From positions 1,736,001 through 1,800,000 of the forward strand of contig NEEC01000020.1 of assembly GCA_002189035.1 (NCBI GenBank): 64,000 nt of DNA, written 5' to 3'. Source of the DNA: Utricularia gibba (lineage: Eukaryota > Streptophyta > Magnoliopsida > Lamiales > Lentibulariaceae). Below are positions 12,491-24,499 of this stretch, piece after piece. The position numbers and the translations under genes are program-made. Position 1 is the first letter of the stretch, and every line of letters begins with the position of its first letter. The notes beneath the pieces are model-generated. The model saw nothing but the letters and a program-made list of their open reading frames with translations, was not told where the DNA came from and did not search any database.

Positions 12491-13577
12491 GTCCAGATTC
12501 CTAGTGTGCAGTCTTTCCATGCAATAGCTTATCCTCTTGATCCTATGCTAGCACTCGATATTAGGTAAAAACTGCAACATGATGTCCAAATATTCATCGA
12601 TTCTCCAGTTGGAAATATGCGACATACTGTTCAATTATTGCATCTTGCTACACAGTTTCACCTTTCAACTATCCAACGCCATTGACTGTTGAGTGTCAGA
12701 ATAGTATTGGTGGTCGTTTGAGAATTGGGTAATACTATTGATCTTGGTCATATTTGTGCACCAAAAATAGGAAATTGACTTTTTTCTCTTACGTCTCCTA
12801 GCTATGTTAGCAGTGATCTCGGGAATACCCTCTATCTCACCTCATGGGTTAAGTGTTTGGTCTACATTGCAGATCAAATGTTGAGGTTTGTACTTGTCTG
12901 GCACAAAGTATTTCTAGCTTTTTTTTTTTTCCTGAGGATGCTCCCTTTTATTGTTTTCGCTTTGTTATGGTACAATGTACAAATGTAGATCTTCTGGTAT
13001 GCTTTAAGCCGAAATGAAGGTATCGAATGGAGGCTCAGAATCCAGTCTGAAGCGGAGCAATTCATTGATGTATCGTCTATATCATCTTATATGATTCCTA
13101 GGATGATCAATGATGACCAGATCCATATTCTGATCAATCTTAATGGGTACACCAAGGTACGACAGTGGTTACAACATTTCATGCTTTGTAATGCATTTTC
13201 TATGATGTAAATAATAATCCATCATCTGCTCTGATCAATGCTACTATCTTCAGGGACAAGAAATGAGATATTCGCCATGCAGACTGCTCCAATTCAAGTT
13301 TCGTACATGGGTTTCCAGGAACAACTGGGGCAGCATACATTCATTATCTGGTCTCAAATGAGGTATCTTTTTTTTTTATCCTTGTTTTTAGTGCTTGTTT
13401 CCAAAAATTCGTTTCTTTATACCTTTCTTGGAGAAGCTGTTTTGGCCACTGATTATCTTCCCCCAAATATTTATTGCTTTTTGCAGTTTGTGTCACCCAT
13501 GTGCTACTCAAATATATATTCTGAGCAGATTGTCCATCTGCCTGCCTCATTGTATTTCGTAAATGACTACAAGAAGG
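12491..13577 (+). pseudogene. SEC: SECRET AGENT-like O-GlcNAc transferase, catalytic exons
   Basis: Plus-strand exon remnants follow the catalytic domain of SEC/SPINDLY-type transferases in order: SVQSFHAIAYPLDPMLALDI (12497-12563, donor AG|GTAAAA); WKYATYCSIIAS (about 12610-12650); GGRLRIG, then GYVSSDLGN (about 12818) and SHLMG-stop-VFGLHCRSNVEV; YALSRNEGIEWRLRIQSEAE (about 12990-13060) through MINDDQIHILINLNGYTK (to 13156, donor GT); RNEIFAMQTAPIQVSYMGF (about 13255-13310); and FVSPMCYSNIYSEQIVHLPA to FVNDYKK (13488-13576, donor GTAAG). Canonical splice borders are kept at most junctions, so this came from a genomic copy and not a cDNA. In-frame stops and at least two indels kill it. The remaining C-terminal catalytic exons are not found downstream. 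The GlcNAc-transfer activity is family knowledge only. Confidence 0.85.
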
Positions 13578-16500
13578 TAAGACTGTCAATCTGGTTTTTA
13601 ATATGAATGTTTCTTGTGGCCTTTCAGTTCAACAAATCTCTTAGTTTATGCAAGATTCTTCTATGGATTTTGAAGGATTTATAGCAGCCATTTTGTCACA
13701 CCCATACTCCGAACCTAAGAGATACGAGATGAGATCAACAAGTTCTAATATATTACCACTAGAATTTAAGCTTCTCAATAGGTCACATGCAAGTTTCTCA
13801 CTATCAACTCTAGTACAAAAGACAACATAAAACACAAGTAACCTAGACACAAGTTTCAACCCTAGCATCAACCGGGCTTCTTGATTATGACATCAACATA
13901 TTTACCCACTTAGGTACTCTCTTTAGGTTGATCACAAGACATTTACTTCTTCTCCTCTCCTGGAATAGTATAGAAATAATGTGGTCACATTATTGGATTA
14001 AAAATAGGCAACTAATAAGAAAGTACAAGAAGAACAACAAAATATATTTTAAGGAATAACACAAGCACATTTGGAGTCCCTTAGCCTATTTTTTCTTATT
14101 TATTACAATCCTTAGGCCTTTGTTTGACCATCAAACTGTCACAAATGATTCAAGATGCCTTTGCTCATGAAACAAGACCAGAAGTGCCACCTATTGGCTA
14201 CAATTTCACAAACTCCAGCCTTGAAATGGTAATACATGTCTTACTATAGCAATAATCCTGTTAGTTTGTCTTTTCTTGCTTTAATATTGTCCTTAACTGT
14301 TATAACTGTTAAGTGTGTAAATAAATCCAGCTACATAAGTTGGACGAACATTGCTTCGGGGAAGCTAAGTACATACATTTTGAATTGCTATCTTCATTTG
14401 TTTTCAAGATCCGTTCGCTTGTTCCCATTCGTACATCATGAATACCACATGAAAATAATTAAAACATTTATAGCCCCAAAAAAATTGGGGAGCCTACAAA
14501 ATACAAGTTTCGTAGTATACAAAATAAAAATATACAAAAAGAAGAATGCAAAAGTCAAACAAATGTATTCAGAAATTTTTAAGTCATGGTTTCATAGGCT
14601 CGACCCGCCATAAAGAAGTTATACTACAAAACTTATAATTTTTAATTGAGATTGGATGGGGCTATTCGGCATTGATCTGGATACAATTATTGCTATTGGA
14701 CTATGTCTATCTGAATTTTGTAGTCATTATTTTTTAATACAAATGGATTTCAAATTAAAATGAAAACAAGATTATTATCCCCTACTTCTTTTTTTGGAGT
14801 AACTAATTAAAAACCTAATTTCTTTAGATCCTAAAGTTATTTTTTAAAGTTTTATACAACAAGTGTTTTTATATGATGAAACACATTTTATTAGTTTTTT
14901 TAGGTTATAAAATTGAGATATTTAATAATATAATTAGGAATTTTAATTAAAATTTTTAATATTTTATTAATTGTAGTATTATTTGTATTTTTATATATAA
15001 TATAAACTAAATTGATGATTTAATATATATTATGATTTCTAATATTTTATTAAGTGTTAGTAGTAGCATTATGGATCATATTTGACTACTTTATAAGCAC
15101 AAGTCTATGGATACAAGACACACCGAGAAGATATAATTGATATTCAATCATCTGTAGTCTGTAGGTTCAAATCAAGAAGAGTATAAATGTTAAAGAAGAG
15201 TGCATTGACTTTGAAAAATGAGGAAAAGAGAAGTAAAGATATTTTGGAGAGAGAGAAGAGGTAGAAAAGGGGACTAGACCTCAGGTGGGGGTGGAAGAAG
15301 ATGACGAAAGTAAGAAGAAAACCAAGACGTTTGATTTAAAAGTATACCTGTATATTCTATTATATATTTAATTAAAAATTTAATATGGTAGTCATTTAGA
15401 AAAGTGACTTGTATATTCTATCACATATTAAATTAAAAAATTTATATTATGGATGCTCACTTTTCTTACATAATGTATGACACATGATCAGATTTCTAAT
15501 TCATTTGAGTTAATATGTGGAATACCAGAATGCCTATAAATAACATGTCTTTTTTATTTTTTTCATTCTCTTATTTTTTAAATTGCTTAGGAACATAAAA
15601 TAGTCTAATCCTTTATGATGTGGAATGAATAAGTTACCTTAATATTATTGACCACTTCACTCAACATTTAAGTAGTGTTCTAAAGAATTTTTAAATCTAT
15701 TTTTACTTTTTAAATGTAAAAATAGTTTTATTCTAGAACACTTTTAATTGTAAAAGTAATTCTATAAAAAACACTTTTAAAATTATAACTATAAAAGTAA
15801 AGAGTTAGTTAATTTTACTTTTTATTTCTATTTTTCAAAAGTAATTGTGAAAAGTAAAAATAAGTTTCAAAAATTTTCCAAAATACTGTTTTAAAGAATG
15901 TTATGCTCTACTTTTCTTTTTTCATTTTAATTCTTCTCCTGATTCTACGAAGTAAAATGCACATGTAATATATTCATAACAATATAAATGACATTTTTTC
16001 TAAATAACACAATGTCTTTTTCAAGAATACTCCTTAATTTCTTCTGCAACCCAATCCAAATAAAAACCAGATTAAATAAATAGATCTCCAAGAATAACAC
16101 AGTGTTTTATTGATGACTTTCATTGAAGGTTTAGTACAACGGCTCACTGCCCACTTAAATCTTAATGGAAGGTCATTGTTCGAGACATATTTTACATTCT
16201 GAGGATTGTTGTTTCTTACATCTTGCTTATCGTCTAAATAATCTCATAGTATCTAATTATCATAGCAGAGATAGCACACATATGCAACTTGCAAAGGACA
16301 AGCATATTTTAAGTTCGCTAACAAGTGTCTCTAATAGACTTATTACATTAAAAAGTGATGTGATATTTTTTAATTATAAAATAAATATAATATTTTTTTT
16401 AAAAAAAAAAACACAAGTCGGGTGGTGCAAATTCCATTAAATCCAACTCAATTTATAAAAGCTTCACCTATCCTTCAGCACCCGTTGACCGGGATAGTGG

Positions 16501-16589
16501 CGGGTTCACGATTCTCTTCATAAATCCAACTCAATTTATAGAGAGAATAAAATGGGCAGGCATTGAAAATTGAAAATACATATTCGTAT
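13578..16589. other. AT-rich intergenic, no gene
   Basis: This is AT-rich sequence with no supported gene. An exon-like stretch at 14137-14226 (reads MIQDAFAHETRPEVPPIGYN, followed by GTAATAC) has protein-like composition but no family I recognise. A 125-codon frame at 14236-14613 looks incidental. A region around 15660-15890 of TTTTACTTTT / AAAAGTAA motifs resembles 49600-49880 and may be a small decayed MITE. Confidence 0.3.
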
Positions 16590-19100
16590 TGTTTGTGATA
16601 TTTTTATTTTTATATAAAAAAGCATAAACACCGCAATGCACATTTGCAGTACTTGCAATTCTTTTATAAATGGACAAGCACAACAAACGCACATTTGCAG
16701 TGCTCACAATATTTTTAATTTTTTAATTAAAAAAACATGAGCACCACATTGTAACTTTGTTAGGAAAAATGGGAAATTAATGCCAATGCACATTTGTTGT
16801 GATATTTTTAATTTGAGAAAATGGGGGTCGTACAATTTAATGCAATCCATGAAGCTAATAACAATATGCAACTTTTGTATGTTCATCACACCATCACATC
16901 GGCTTTTTTTATTAAAATACTTGTGTCACACAATTTTTTATTAAATTATCTATTTTTCTTTTTACTATTATCCAAATACATGTACTTTATAGTATTCTTG
17001 CTAAAATCCTCATATTTTTATCTCAAGATCATTTTGGATTTGTCTTCTCCTCTGTTATAAATGAATTTAAATTTTTTTAAATAATACAACTTTGTTTTTT
17101 AAAAAATAAAAATAATAAATTTGTGTAAATCCACAACTCTGACAATAGCTTTCAATTGCATTTGACTCAATCAGCATGATATTAAATAAATGGATAGAAA
17201 TTCAAATAAACAATAACTGCTCCAATTTTTTTAAATGGAGATTTTACATTTTGTCGTTGAAATTTCAAATTTTTGGCAGAATTTTGATTAAAATTTGAAT
17301 TGTGTAAATCTATTAAGTTAATATTTAAATTAAATTTTATTATCTTTCTGAAAAAAATATTTTTTGAGAAATAATCAATAAAATAGAAGTTAAATTTTTA
17401 TATTTCATAACAATGAAATACTATTCAAATAGTTTTAGTATTAATAGAATAGAATTCAATTATATTCGAAAAAAAAACTCTTTAAAATGTTCTTAATTAA
17501 TATTTTTAATTTTTGATTAAAAATAAGATTAAAAGATATGATCGAACTATAGGTATTTTGATTAATAAAAAAACAACAAACATTTTGAAAAAAAAACATT
17601 CTGATGATACAAACAATATAATAAATTTATTCATACACATCATTCTCATTCTAGAAGCATTAAAGAAAGGTAACAACAACATTAAGATAATAAAAAACAT
17701 CAACATATCTAATGGACTTTCTATTTGAGTGGGAAATTAGATTGAATCTATGAAAGCATATTGAGAACTTGCTTAGTGATCCTTCAGCCATAAGAGATGG
17801 CCTGCATCACCCTTGAGGCACAAGAACCTTTCACTATGAACTGATTCCGTGAGCAAATGAAGAGTAACGCACCATAAAGGATCTATTTCCTTAGCATACC
17901 ATCCATTGATTTGAAATCAACATTTCTCATATAAAATATTGTTGTTTGAGAAGTAGAATATAAATTTAATAACAATATGAATAATATTTTGTCATAATAA
18001 CAGAATGTCTTTTTCAAGAATGGTCCTTGAATTGGGAGGTCATTGTTAGAGAACAATGTTCAAGAACAACACAATGTTTTATTGATAAACCAGTTGGAGC
18101 TTTCATCTGAATGTAGGGCCATTGTTAGAGACCTACCTTAGTCATCGAACTGTGTGGGGGTTATTGTTTGTCACTATCTCGCTCATCGTTTGTAATGTTT
18201 ATGATATTTTAAATATTTTATAAAAAAAAATTGCAAGCACCAAAAATGTGCATTGGTGGTGCTTGCAATTTTTCTATAAATGGACCATCACCGCAAATGC
18301 ACATTTGCAATATTTGTTGTACTACAAATTTGAGAGAATAGGATCCTGCGACCTAGTGCATCCTGCACAATCTCAACTTTTTTTTTTAAATACTTTTGTT
18401 TATAAATGTGAAAATATTGCACAATACTTGTGATTTTTCTAATTTTAATATAAAAATGCATAACCACCACAATGCACATTTGTGGGCCTTGTAATTTCTT
18501 TTTATAAATGAGGAACTAGCGCGATGCACATTTGCAATGCTTGTGATATTATCAAATTGAGAGAATCTGATCATGTGATTTAGTGCAATCTCCATGATCC
18601 CAACTTATTATTTTTAAATAATATTTTTTTTATAAATGGACAAGTACTCAAATGCATATTTGTATTGTTTTTGATATTTTTTTAAAAAAGTGTCTGCATC
18701 ACAATGCACATTCATAGTACTTGCAATTTTTTGTTATGAATTGTCAGTCACTACAAACATACATTTGCAGTGCTAGTAATATTTTTAATTTTTTTTATAA
18801 AAAAACATAAGCACTGCACGTAATTTTTTTTTTTTTTGAAAAAAAGGGAACGCACTTCCAATGTGTTGTGATATTTTTAATTTGAGAGAATGGGGTCGTG
18901 CGGTCTAGCGTAATTACCATGTCTATTTACAACAAAAACATTTGCAGGACCTTCGTTATAATTTATGAATTGTTGCACTAAATTATAAGAGAAAACAATA
19001 AATATAATTCTTTGGTTTTGGGGACCGTGTGTCACCTACGCCCTGCTTGGGGGCCAATGAATTGCTAATTTGAAAGAATGGAATCTTGTGGTTTGGTGCA
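16590..19100. repeat. Short palindromic repeats around GCACATTTGC
   Basis: A near-palindromic motif close to GCACCGCAAATGCACATTTGCG recurs in diverged form near 16640, 16690, 16745, 18245, 18290, 18470, 18520 and 18700. It is commonly followed by a T-tract and TATAAATGGAC. A second phrase, GAGAGAATGGGGTCGTGC, recurs near 16815, 18332, 18560 and 18883, with a further variant near 19070, followed by a TTTAGTGCAAT-like element. This could be a decayed tandem family or the terminal region of a DNA transposon. There is no coding sequence. Confidence 0.55.
17690..17930 (-). repeat. Dispersed repeat X, copy 1
   Basis: This shares with 19200-19580, and in reverse with 52500-52900, a run that includes GTGATCCTTCAGCCATAAGA and CACCATAAAGGATC...TACCATCCATTGATT. 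Function is unknown. Reading frames are broken in all copies. Confidence 0.55.
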
Positions 19101-19199
19101 ATCCATGGAGCTAATAAACGTAAACAGACCCTTAGATGTTCATCACATGATGCACACTATTCTCATTCTCAAAGGATTAAAACAGGTAAACAATATGAA

Positions 19200-19740
19200 G
19201 CTACTCAAAATACCAACATATCCAATGGAATTTTTACTTGAATGGTTAGTTAGCTTTTGAAGGATCTATGAAAGCCAAAAAAGATCAAGAACTTGCTAAA
19301 TGATCCTTCAACCATAAGATGCCGTCTGCATTATGCTTGATACATAAAAACAGTGAATGATGAACTAATTTTGTGAACTAATGAGAAGCAATGCACCATA
19401 AAGGATCTCCTTCCTCAATACCATCCATTGATTCCCAAACCTGATCTCTTCCTTCAAGTTAATATGGCAAACGTTGGAATCAGCAATTTACCAAATGAAT
19501 TTGGCAAGTGAATCACTGTTGTAGGAGCAGCCTTTCTTTATAAAAGATGTGAATTGCTGTTGTTTTCCTTGTTCAAATGAATGGAGGCTTGCTTCAAAGG
19601 AGTACAAACCTATTTCTTCACAGATTTCTACATCTGAATCATTAATTTCACATGGTAGAATTCTTACAATGAATCTACTGGACGGTATGCAATTCCATGT
19701 AAGGTGAGGGTCCTTCGTGAATCTTTTTGGCATCATGATT
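19200..19740 (-). repeat. Dispersed repeat X, copy 2
   Basis: This is the longest plus-orientation copy of repeat X. An 82-codon minus-strand frame (19488-19736) overlaps it. Its counterpart in the copy at 52.5 kb is broken, so I do not call it a gene. The shared CAACAGTGATTCACTTGC segment marks the homology. Confidence 0.55.
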
Positions 19741-19863
19741 TTTCTTAAATATCACATCATAAAATTGTTAAGAAGGAATTATGCTGCTAAGAATTTCAGA
19801 TTCATAAGAGAAATTGCTGCATGCTTCAAAGAGACACACAAAAAAACACCCACATGATTACTT

Positions 19864-21233
19864 ATAGCACACAGATTTTCCTACTTTTAGGATAACAAAA
19901 TTACAAATTTTAATTATGTTTAGTTGTATATTTTATAATTTTGAGTATTTTTATATATAATTTAGGAAAATGTGGTATTTAGTATGTTAGTTAGCCCACC
20001 CCATGTTCTAACTCTATTTTTGAGTCTAGCAGCAGTCCCAAAATTATGAAAAAGTCAAGGATTTTATGCAAGTCATCGTGCAGCATGGAGCAATGAGTAT
20101 ACTGTTGCGGCGGCAGTCTACAAGTCAGGGGCAAGAGCAGTAGAGTTATCATAGATTGTACTTGCTTTGAGAAATGCGAGATAGAGAAAAAAAAATGGAG
20201 GAGAGAGAGTCGCAAGGGGGGGCTTGGCCAGCCTCAGCACTAGTTTTTGCAAGAACGCACACAAGGGGGTTTCTCTCCCAACCCCAACACGATAAGTACT
20301 GAACCAGGAGAGGAGAAGAAGAATTTCATCCTCAAGAACAGCATCAGAGCCCAATCTAGTGCTACTATTCCGGCCCGGGAATAGTAGTAGACGGAATCCA
20401 GAACCCTTACTGCTTTATTTTCGTTAGTTTACGTTTTTAGCTTCTGCAACCAACTTTTGCATGATGTTCTTATCATTTTCGCTGCTTTATGTTAATGCCA
20501 TTACATTTTGCCTTCAAAGCATTAGTAGCTAAACCCTAGGGGTGCCTTAAGGTAAAGCATGGTGGTGGATCTAAGATTTTTAATAAAATTCATCATTGTT
20601 TCTTAACTCTTGTTCCTATCAATCCGTGGGTAAACCTAAAGAGGGGAATAAGTAGCTTCACAACTGAGATGCTTGGTTTAGAGGTAGACCAACAAATCAA
20701 GGTGGGAGCAGTAGGTGTTAGTCCAGGATAGAACTAGTAGAACCGGGTAGACCTAGTTCTATATGCTTTGCATGCGGGTAGACCTAATTGCAATGTTGGT
20801 TATGATATTGGGGACTAGCTTAGTCGAAAATATGATGAGTGACCTAGGTAGACCTAGGTTATTCCAAGTTGTGAGTATAAGAACATGGTAATTTAAATTA
20901 GACATTTTAGCACCATACCACCTGCAGATCCTTAAGACATCTTCGTATTATTCTGAGTTAGAATCTGTACTTGTTACCTTTCGCATTGAAACCTGATTTC
21001 GTTTACTGAACTTGCTTACCTATGTTAGTTCGAGCTTAGACTAAGACCACTATATTCCGAATTATGCATCTACTAAAATATTCAGCAAGTACAAGTTCCT
21101 TGTGATCAACCCGAAATCCACTATACACTTTGTGTTTAATTTGTATTTTGTGAGGATTAGAGACTATAAATTTATTTGATACGGAGATTTGATTTATTTG
21201 CAACGACATTGCTAAAATTCCCGTTTATCAAAT
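19864..21233 (+). mobile_element. Athila-like 5' LTR, copy C
   Basis: This is homologous to copy D (8145-10428) and, in reverse, more distantly to copies A and B. The right end, CCCGTTTATCA at 21233, is followed by a degenerate AATTAGCGGTGTTTAA that could be a ruined tRNA-Asp primer-binding site. Gag coding starts about 30 bp further on, as expected for a 5' LTR. The left end is not sharply defined. It lacks the 870 bp present in copy D. Confidence 0.65.
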
Positions 21234-21263
21234 TAGCGGTGTTTAATTTTTTTGTGTTTCTAG

Positions 21264-22830
21264 TTGATGCATTTACATTCTTCTAGTGTAGTTAATGTCA
21301 CTTTCTTACTAGAAGTTGAGAGAGCTATAAGCAAGAATAGGATAAGAATTAGGGAAGTGAACAGATTGAGGCAGCTCCCACCTGAGCCTGATAGCAATTT
21401 CAGAATGGTTGAACCTGAGAAGACCTTGAACGAATTAGATACTGCTGGTCATACTTATAGGGGTCTGTGCATCAAATTTCCAGAGGATGAAGCAAATGAG
21501 CCGAATCCGGTGATGATCAATTTTTTGTCCAAGTTCTATAGGAAAATTGGAGAGAACCCCCATGAGCATTTAGACAATGTGACAGCGGTATGCACTTCAT
21601 TCAAGGGAGCTGGAATGACTAAAGATTCCATTTGTTTGAGAGCCTTCCAATTTACATTGGAAGGAGGAGCGAAAACGTGGTTCAACTCACTAAGGCCGGG
21701 AAGCATAACCGATTGGGCTGGAATGAAGGTGTTTTTGAGCAAATATTTTCCACTTCCAAGGCTGAAGGAATTAGAAAAGAAATTAGCGATATTGAACAAA
21801 TGAGTGGAGAATCATTGCACGAATATTGGGAGAGATTTAATCATCTTTTGGGTTCCTGCCCACACCATGTTTTTCAGACCAATGTCTTGATCAAATACTT
21901 TTATGATGGATTGTTATGCACTGACCGAGCCATGATAGATTCGGCGGCGGGAGGATTTTTAAGGAAGAAGACACCAATCGAAGCTCTTTCCTTACTTGAG
22001 GAGTCGGCTGAGCATTCAAGACATATTATCAGGAAGCAAGCCTCAAACAAGAGGGTGTATGAAGTGAAGAGCAAGCCCAGGGTTTCAGAGATTGAACTCA
22101 CGAAAAATGTTGCTGCTATGTCTGAAATGATGAAGGAGTTGTTCTTATTCCAAGCTAAGAACATGCCATGCAGAAACTGTCACAGAACAGTGCATGTTGC
22201 GGACAAATGCCCAGATTTATTTGAGGAAGAGCATGTCAAGGCTATGAGATATTTGGAACCCCAGTAGAGGTAGAAATATGATCCATATTCAAATACTTCC
22301 AACCCAGGCTGGAGGGATCATCCAAATTTTCATTGGAGCAACAACAAAAATTCTTACAGAGGAGAAAGTTCAAATATGGGGTAGCAGAATTTCTAGGAGA
22401 AAAGATCTTTTCAGGCACCTCCATTTCGAAGGCAAAATCAATAGACCCAGCAGCCATTTCAAGCCTCAAATCAAGGCAATGCTAGAGGGAATTCTGAAAA
22501 TTCTTTAGAAGAGATGCTGAAAATGTTTGTGGTACAATCAACCAAAAATGAAGTGGAGAATCGACAAGCCATCAAGAATTTGGAGACTCAATTGACTCAA
22601 TTGACACTAGAGCTTGGAGAATTAAAGAAGAAAGAAGAACCAACAACATCATATTCAAATTCTGGTGGAAGAATGAATTGCAGCGCCATGACATAAAGGG
22701 GAAGCCAGACGGGAATTTAGTCCAACCTGGGACTAAAATTGATGAGAAGCAGGAATTTTGTGTTGCGGTTGTGTTAACTGGCCTTGAATCAGAACATGTT
22801 TGCTTAAATAAAATGCTCAAGAAATTCTAG
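21264..22830 (+). pseudogene. Athila-like gag, broken
   Basis: This is a Ty3/gypsy gag of the Athila/Tat type, which forms the virus-like particle. The first block (21264 to about 21750) includes NPHEHLDNVTAVCTSF and TWFNSLRPGSITDWAGMK. A frameshift near 21740 leads to a second block (to 22267) with IRKEISDIEQMSGESLHEYW and a defective zinc knuckle (CRNCHRTVHVADKC: one ligand spacing is intact, the central His is shifted). Beyond 22267 the frame shifts again. RYDPYSNTSNPGWRDHPNF and coiled-coil ETQLTQLTLELGELKKKEE are still legible, and the reading ends near 22830 with LNKMLKKF. Protease and pol of this element are absent, so it is 3'-truncated. Confidence 0.85.
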
Positions 22831-23619
22831 TAAGTGATTTTGCTTAGAAAGATCCCTAGTTTTCTTAGAGAGTTTTCTTTTTTTGTTGTTATCACCTGCA
22901 AACATGTTATCAAACCCTGTTTAATTTAACTTATGCATAAAACTTACAGTTAAAAACATATTACTTTTTTGGTTCAACCTAAACTTTTTATAACTATATT
23001 TATTTTCTAGTAGGATATTTGTGAGATACTTGTTTAATATATAAATGATTTTATGAGGAACGATTTCTGGATCCACGACTACTAGAGAAATTTCTATCTA
23101 CTAGACATCCTGTGAATTTTTAGAATGATTCATCAAGGAGAAAATTATATGCGAAAATCATTTGAGAAGATGAGCGATTTTGAAATGACTTACAACAATA
23201 CAAATGATCCAGTCTCAAAAGAGCTGAAATAAGAGGAGCATTAACATCATGATTTGGGGATCTGGATATGAATTTCTTGTGGTAGGGCTGTGATGTTTTT
23301 AAGCAATTTGAGAAAGTTATAGACATAAACGTATATTCATGTATTATTTCTAGCAAGAAGTCAAAATGAGAAGGGAAAATGTGTCAATTGTGTTCCAAAG
23401 GGAGAGGAATGTATGGAGATGAAGAAAGAAAATTTTAAAAAGAGGAAAAAAGGTGTATTATTATGATAACACTTACATTTTCTCCTGGTTGAAAAACAAG
23501 AAGTAACGAAAAAAACAGTGTGGAGCATCCTCTAAAATTATTGTTGCATTCTCAACTTGGTTGAGTCCATCTTGTTACAATCGAACAAATATACTAATAT
23601 AATAAAAATACTGATTATT
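22831..23619. other. No gene seen
   Basis: This is AT-rich sequence after the gag break. A 78-codon minus-strand frame at 23120-23356 has no recognised family. Confidence 0.25.
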
Positions 23620-23882
23620 ATTTCAAATACTTTACTTTTTTTTGTTCACAGATAGATACAACAATACCATCAAATGTTTACAAAAATGTTTAAATGTGTA
23701 TTTTTACTCCAGACGTTTCAAAATGTGCACTTACCCCATACTTGTTTTTTATTATGGTATCAATCATCATCATCATATTGAAATGCATGTAATAATACAG
23801 AAAAAATTATTTATTTTTTGTCTTTATTTGTTTTGGGTTTATGAGATTTAACAAGAGTTAAAGGTTTCATCACCATTATTAC

Positions 23883-23921
<39 letters not shown>

Positions 23922-24080
23922 ATTATTGATAATAATAAAAAAACCAGTATGCAACAAAAGTGCATACTTTGAAACATTTGCAGCAAAATACTCATTTAAA
24001 TGTGTTTGTAAATATATGGGGGTATTATTACATCTATATGTGAACTTTAGGGGCAAATTTGCACTACAACAAACTATTGA
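23620..24080. repeat. Foldback inverted repeat, MITE-like
   Basis: The left arm (about 23625-23790) and right arm (about 23930-24075) are imperfect inverted copies. The pairs are CACAGATAGATACAACAATA / CACATATAGATGTAATAATA, TTTACAAAAATGTTTAAATG / TTTACAAACACATTTAAATG, and ACGTTTCAAAATGTGCACTT / ATGTTTCAAAGTATGCACTT, the second of each pair read on the minus strand. The loop contains the trinucleotide run below. The shape fits a foldback element or MITE. I could not fix its termini or a target duplication. Confidence 0.65.
23884..23920. repeat. (TTA)n microsatellite
   Basis: This is an uninterrupted run of about 12 TTA triplets lying in the loop of the foldback repeat. Confidence 0.95.
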
Positions 24081-24499
24081 GATAAAAATGATTGTATGTA
24101 TAAACAATTGGGGGCATTTCTACAGATTTTCTTGTCTAATTATCTAAACCCTACTTATTATCCAAAAATGAAGAATATTTTTAATGACCCCAACAAAAGT
24201 TTTAAAAACTTTAATAAAAAATCATCGTGAACATTACTTCTTATTATTGTACACACCGTCTATCGAGTTAGTGGTACTGGAAGGTGTGAATTGATCATTT
24301 CCTGTATAGGAGACCTAATACTTGTTAGGTATTTTGGTTTAATGAATAATATATTGCCTTCTTTTCTTGGTAAATTTGTTGGTGGAACATATATGTTTAC
24401 TTTGAATTGTTAATTGTATTAAGAAAAAACTGTTTGTATGCTAACATAAAGAAGTGCAAATTTTTCATAAACAAAATCTTTTTTCTTAACTATATTGTG

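Noticed and set aside
14236-14613. 125-codon plus-strand open frame with a hydrophobic start
   Set aside because: The composition follows local AT content, there is no recognisable family, and no context supports a gene.
22572-22820. Minus-strand 82-codon frame in the gag region
   Set aside because: It is antisense to legible gag coiled-coil coding and has no independent support.
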